From the NCBI RefSeq assembly GCF_002926065.1, contig NZ_PREZ01000008.1:62001-126000 (forward strand): a stretch of 64,000 nt of DNA. The letters run 5' to 3'. A model generated the notes under the pieces. That model saw nothing but the letters and a program-made list of their open reading frames with translations, was not told the origin of the DNA and did no database searches. The translations under genes were made by a program, and so were the position numbers. The stretch comes from Jeotgalibacillus proteolyticus. Its GTDB lineage: Bacteria; Bacillota; Bacilli; Bacillales; Jeotgalibacillaceae. Below, one piece after another: positions 63,444 through 64,000 of this stretch (positions are counted from its first letter, which is position 1; each line of letters starts with the position of its first letter).

Positions 63444-63529
63444 TCTCACTCACCTCTTTACTTAATTTCCCTAACATAAATCTTCAACCTGCTTCATAAA
63501 AGTAAAATGATGAGAAAAGGAGGAAGGTT

Positions 63530-63873
63530 ATGCTCGATCAGCAAGTAGAAAATGTATTAAATGATCTGATTCAAATAGAAAATAATTCCTCTGCGCTTTA
63601 TTTAGCCATGTCTGCTTATTTAGCCAACCTGAATTATACGGGAATGGCCGCCTGGCACATCAATTTGCTGCTCAGACAGACCCTCAAACAGCCGTCGTTC
63701 TCCAGGAATTTCTGCGGGAGCAAATTGATGAAGAAGCACAATCACAGACGATCGTGGACCGCTTGAGTATTGCAGGAAGTAACGCAGCAGCTATTCTGGT
63801 ATTGGATCAGCAGCTCGGTCAGCGCGGCACTGCAGCAGCTCCGGGAGCCGGGACTGCACCAGCAGGTGGATAA
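63530..63873 (+). pseudogene. Ferritin-like protein with internal deletion and frameshift
   Basis: The first 42 codons (ATG at 63530 behind AAAGGAGGA) encode the first helix of a ferritin, with LIQIENNSSALYLAMSAYL. At 63655 the frame changes by one base, and the new frame reads VVLQEFLREQIDEEAQSQTI and NAAAILVLDQQLGQRG, the last helix and tail of the same family, then an Ala/Gly/Pro-rich end to TAA at 63871. The central helices, roughly 60 residues with most iron ligands, are missing. Left in the first frame, a 78-aa nonsense-tailed product would result. Confidence 0.75.
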
Positions 63874-63883
63874 CAATCAAAAG

Positions 63884-63919
63884 CAGGACATCCTTTCTAT
63901 TATGGATGTCCTGTTTTTT
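63884..63919 (+). terminator. Intrinsic terminator after the ferritin remnant
   Basis: CAGGACATCC and GGATGTCCTG pair across a 10-base loop, followed by TTTTTT. Confidence 0.85.
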
Positions 63920-63922
63920 ATA

Positions 63923-64000
63923 TTAAAATCCATTCATGTTTTCTTTTGTCTGGATGAGCTGTTCTTTCAGTTCGCGGATCGGCCCAATGTCTCCTCTTGC
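63923..64000 (-). CDS. C-terminal end of a gene running in from the right
   Basis: The minus strand is open from the window edge for 25 codons, ending in IRELKEQLIQTKENMNGF and TAA at 63925-63923. It looks like a helical C-terminus and converges on the ferritin terminator. The family cannot be told from this fragment. Confidence 0.55.
   Translation of the reverse strand, partial: ARGDIGPIRELKEQLIQTKENMNGF

Overview
The window is a chromosomal segment of a low-GC, Gram-positive, endospore-former-type bacterium (Bacillales, Bacillus/Jeotgalibacillus-like). The reasons are the lia cell-envelope stress operon, YitJ, ZagA/YciC, YqcI, YppC and YjzC families, Vpr-type subtilisin, strong AGGAGG ribosome sites, and SAM, TPP and c-di-AMP riboswitches of Firmicute type. 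Species cannot be fixed from sequence alone.

Layout. 1-9.4 kb is an AT-rich accessory block on the minus strand: a type I restriction-modification locus (hsdR broken by one missing base in an A7 tract, then hsdM, hsdS), an sce7726-like nuclease-fold gene cut by the window edge, and an unrecognised 389-aa gene with an elaborate leader. From queF (9.5 kb) the content is ordinary core genome: queF, a GyrI-like protein, membrane-anchored msrAB, a beta-carbonic anhydrase, DinB, DUF1349, the liaIHFSR operon (14.3-17.8 kb), GNAT, pepF, recQ, a TspO-like protein and a Zur-controlled COG0523 metallochaperone (24.6 kb). Then come map, a tripartite tricarboxylate transporter tctCBA with its own two-component system (27.6-33.1 kb), thiT behind a TPP riboswitch, yitJ-metH behind a SAM riboswitch, an SRAP protein, ktrAB behind a c-di-AMP riboswitch, adenine deaminase, a DEAD-box helicase, a CDF transporter, a heterodimeric ABC exporter, a DJ-1/PfpI protein, several small proteins, an ECF sigma/anti-sigma pair, a Vpr-like protease, a yppC-yjzC read-through fusion and a ferritin remnant.

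Regulation is unusually readable: three metabolite riboswitches each followed by an intrinsic terminator, a Zur box, a CcpA cre overlapping the tct promoter, a LiaR-type inverted repeat, and many promoters and terminators. Methionine and folate-C1 genes (SAM), thiamine uptake (TPP), potassium uptake (c-di-AMP), zinc (Zur) and carboxylate uptake (CcpA plus two-component system) are each wired to their own signal.

Genome plasticity is the second theme. A family of about 120-bp palindromic intergenic repeats occurs at 12.05, 18.0, 25.9 and 54.4 kb, with a split copy at 55.2 kb and terminal scraps at 11.98 and 47.23 kb. The 47.23-kb scrap sits exactly where a B12-binding-domain gene is truncated. 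An unrelated 261-bp unit is tandemly duplicated inside the yitJ leader, between the SAM riboswitch terminator and the gene. Decayed genes include hsdR, the B12-binding gene, a zinc-ribbon protein with two compensating frameshifts, and a ferritin with an internal deletion. No CRISPR array, rRNA, tRNA or intact insertion sequence was seen. The best candidates for something undescribed are the 389-aa gene with its structured leader and the broken type I R-M island with its sce7726 neighbour.
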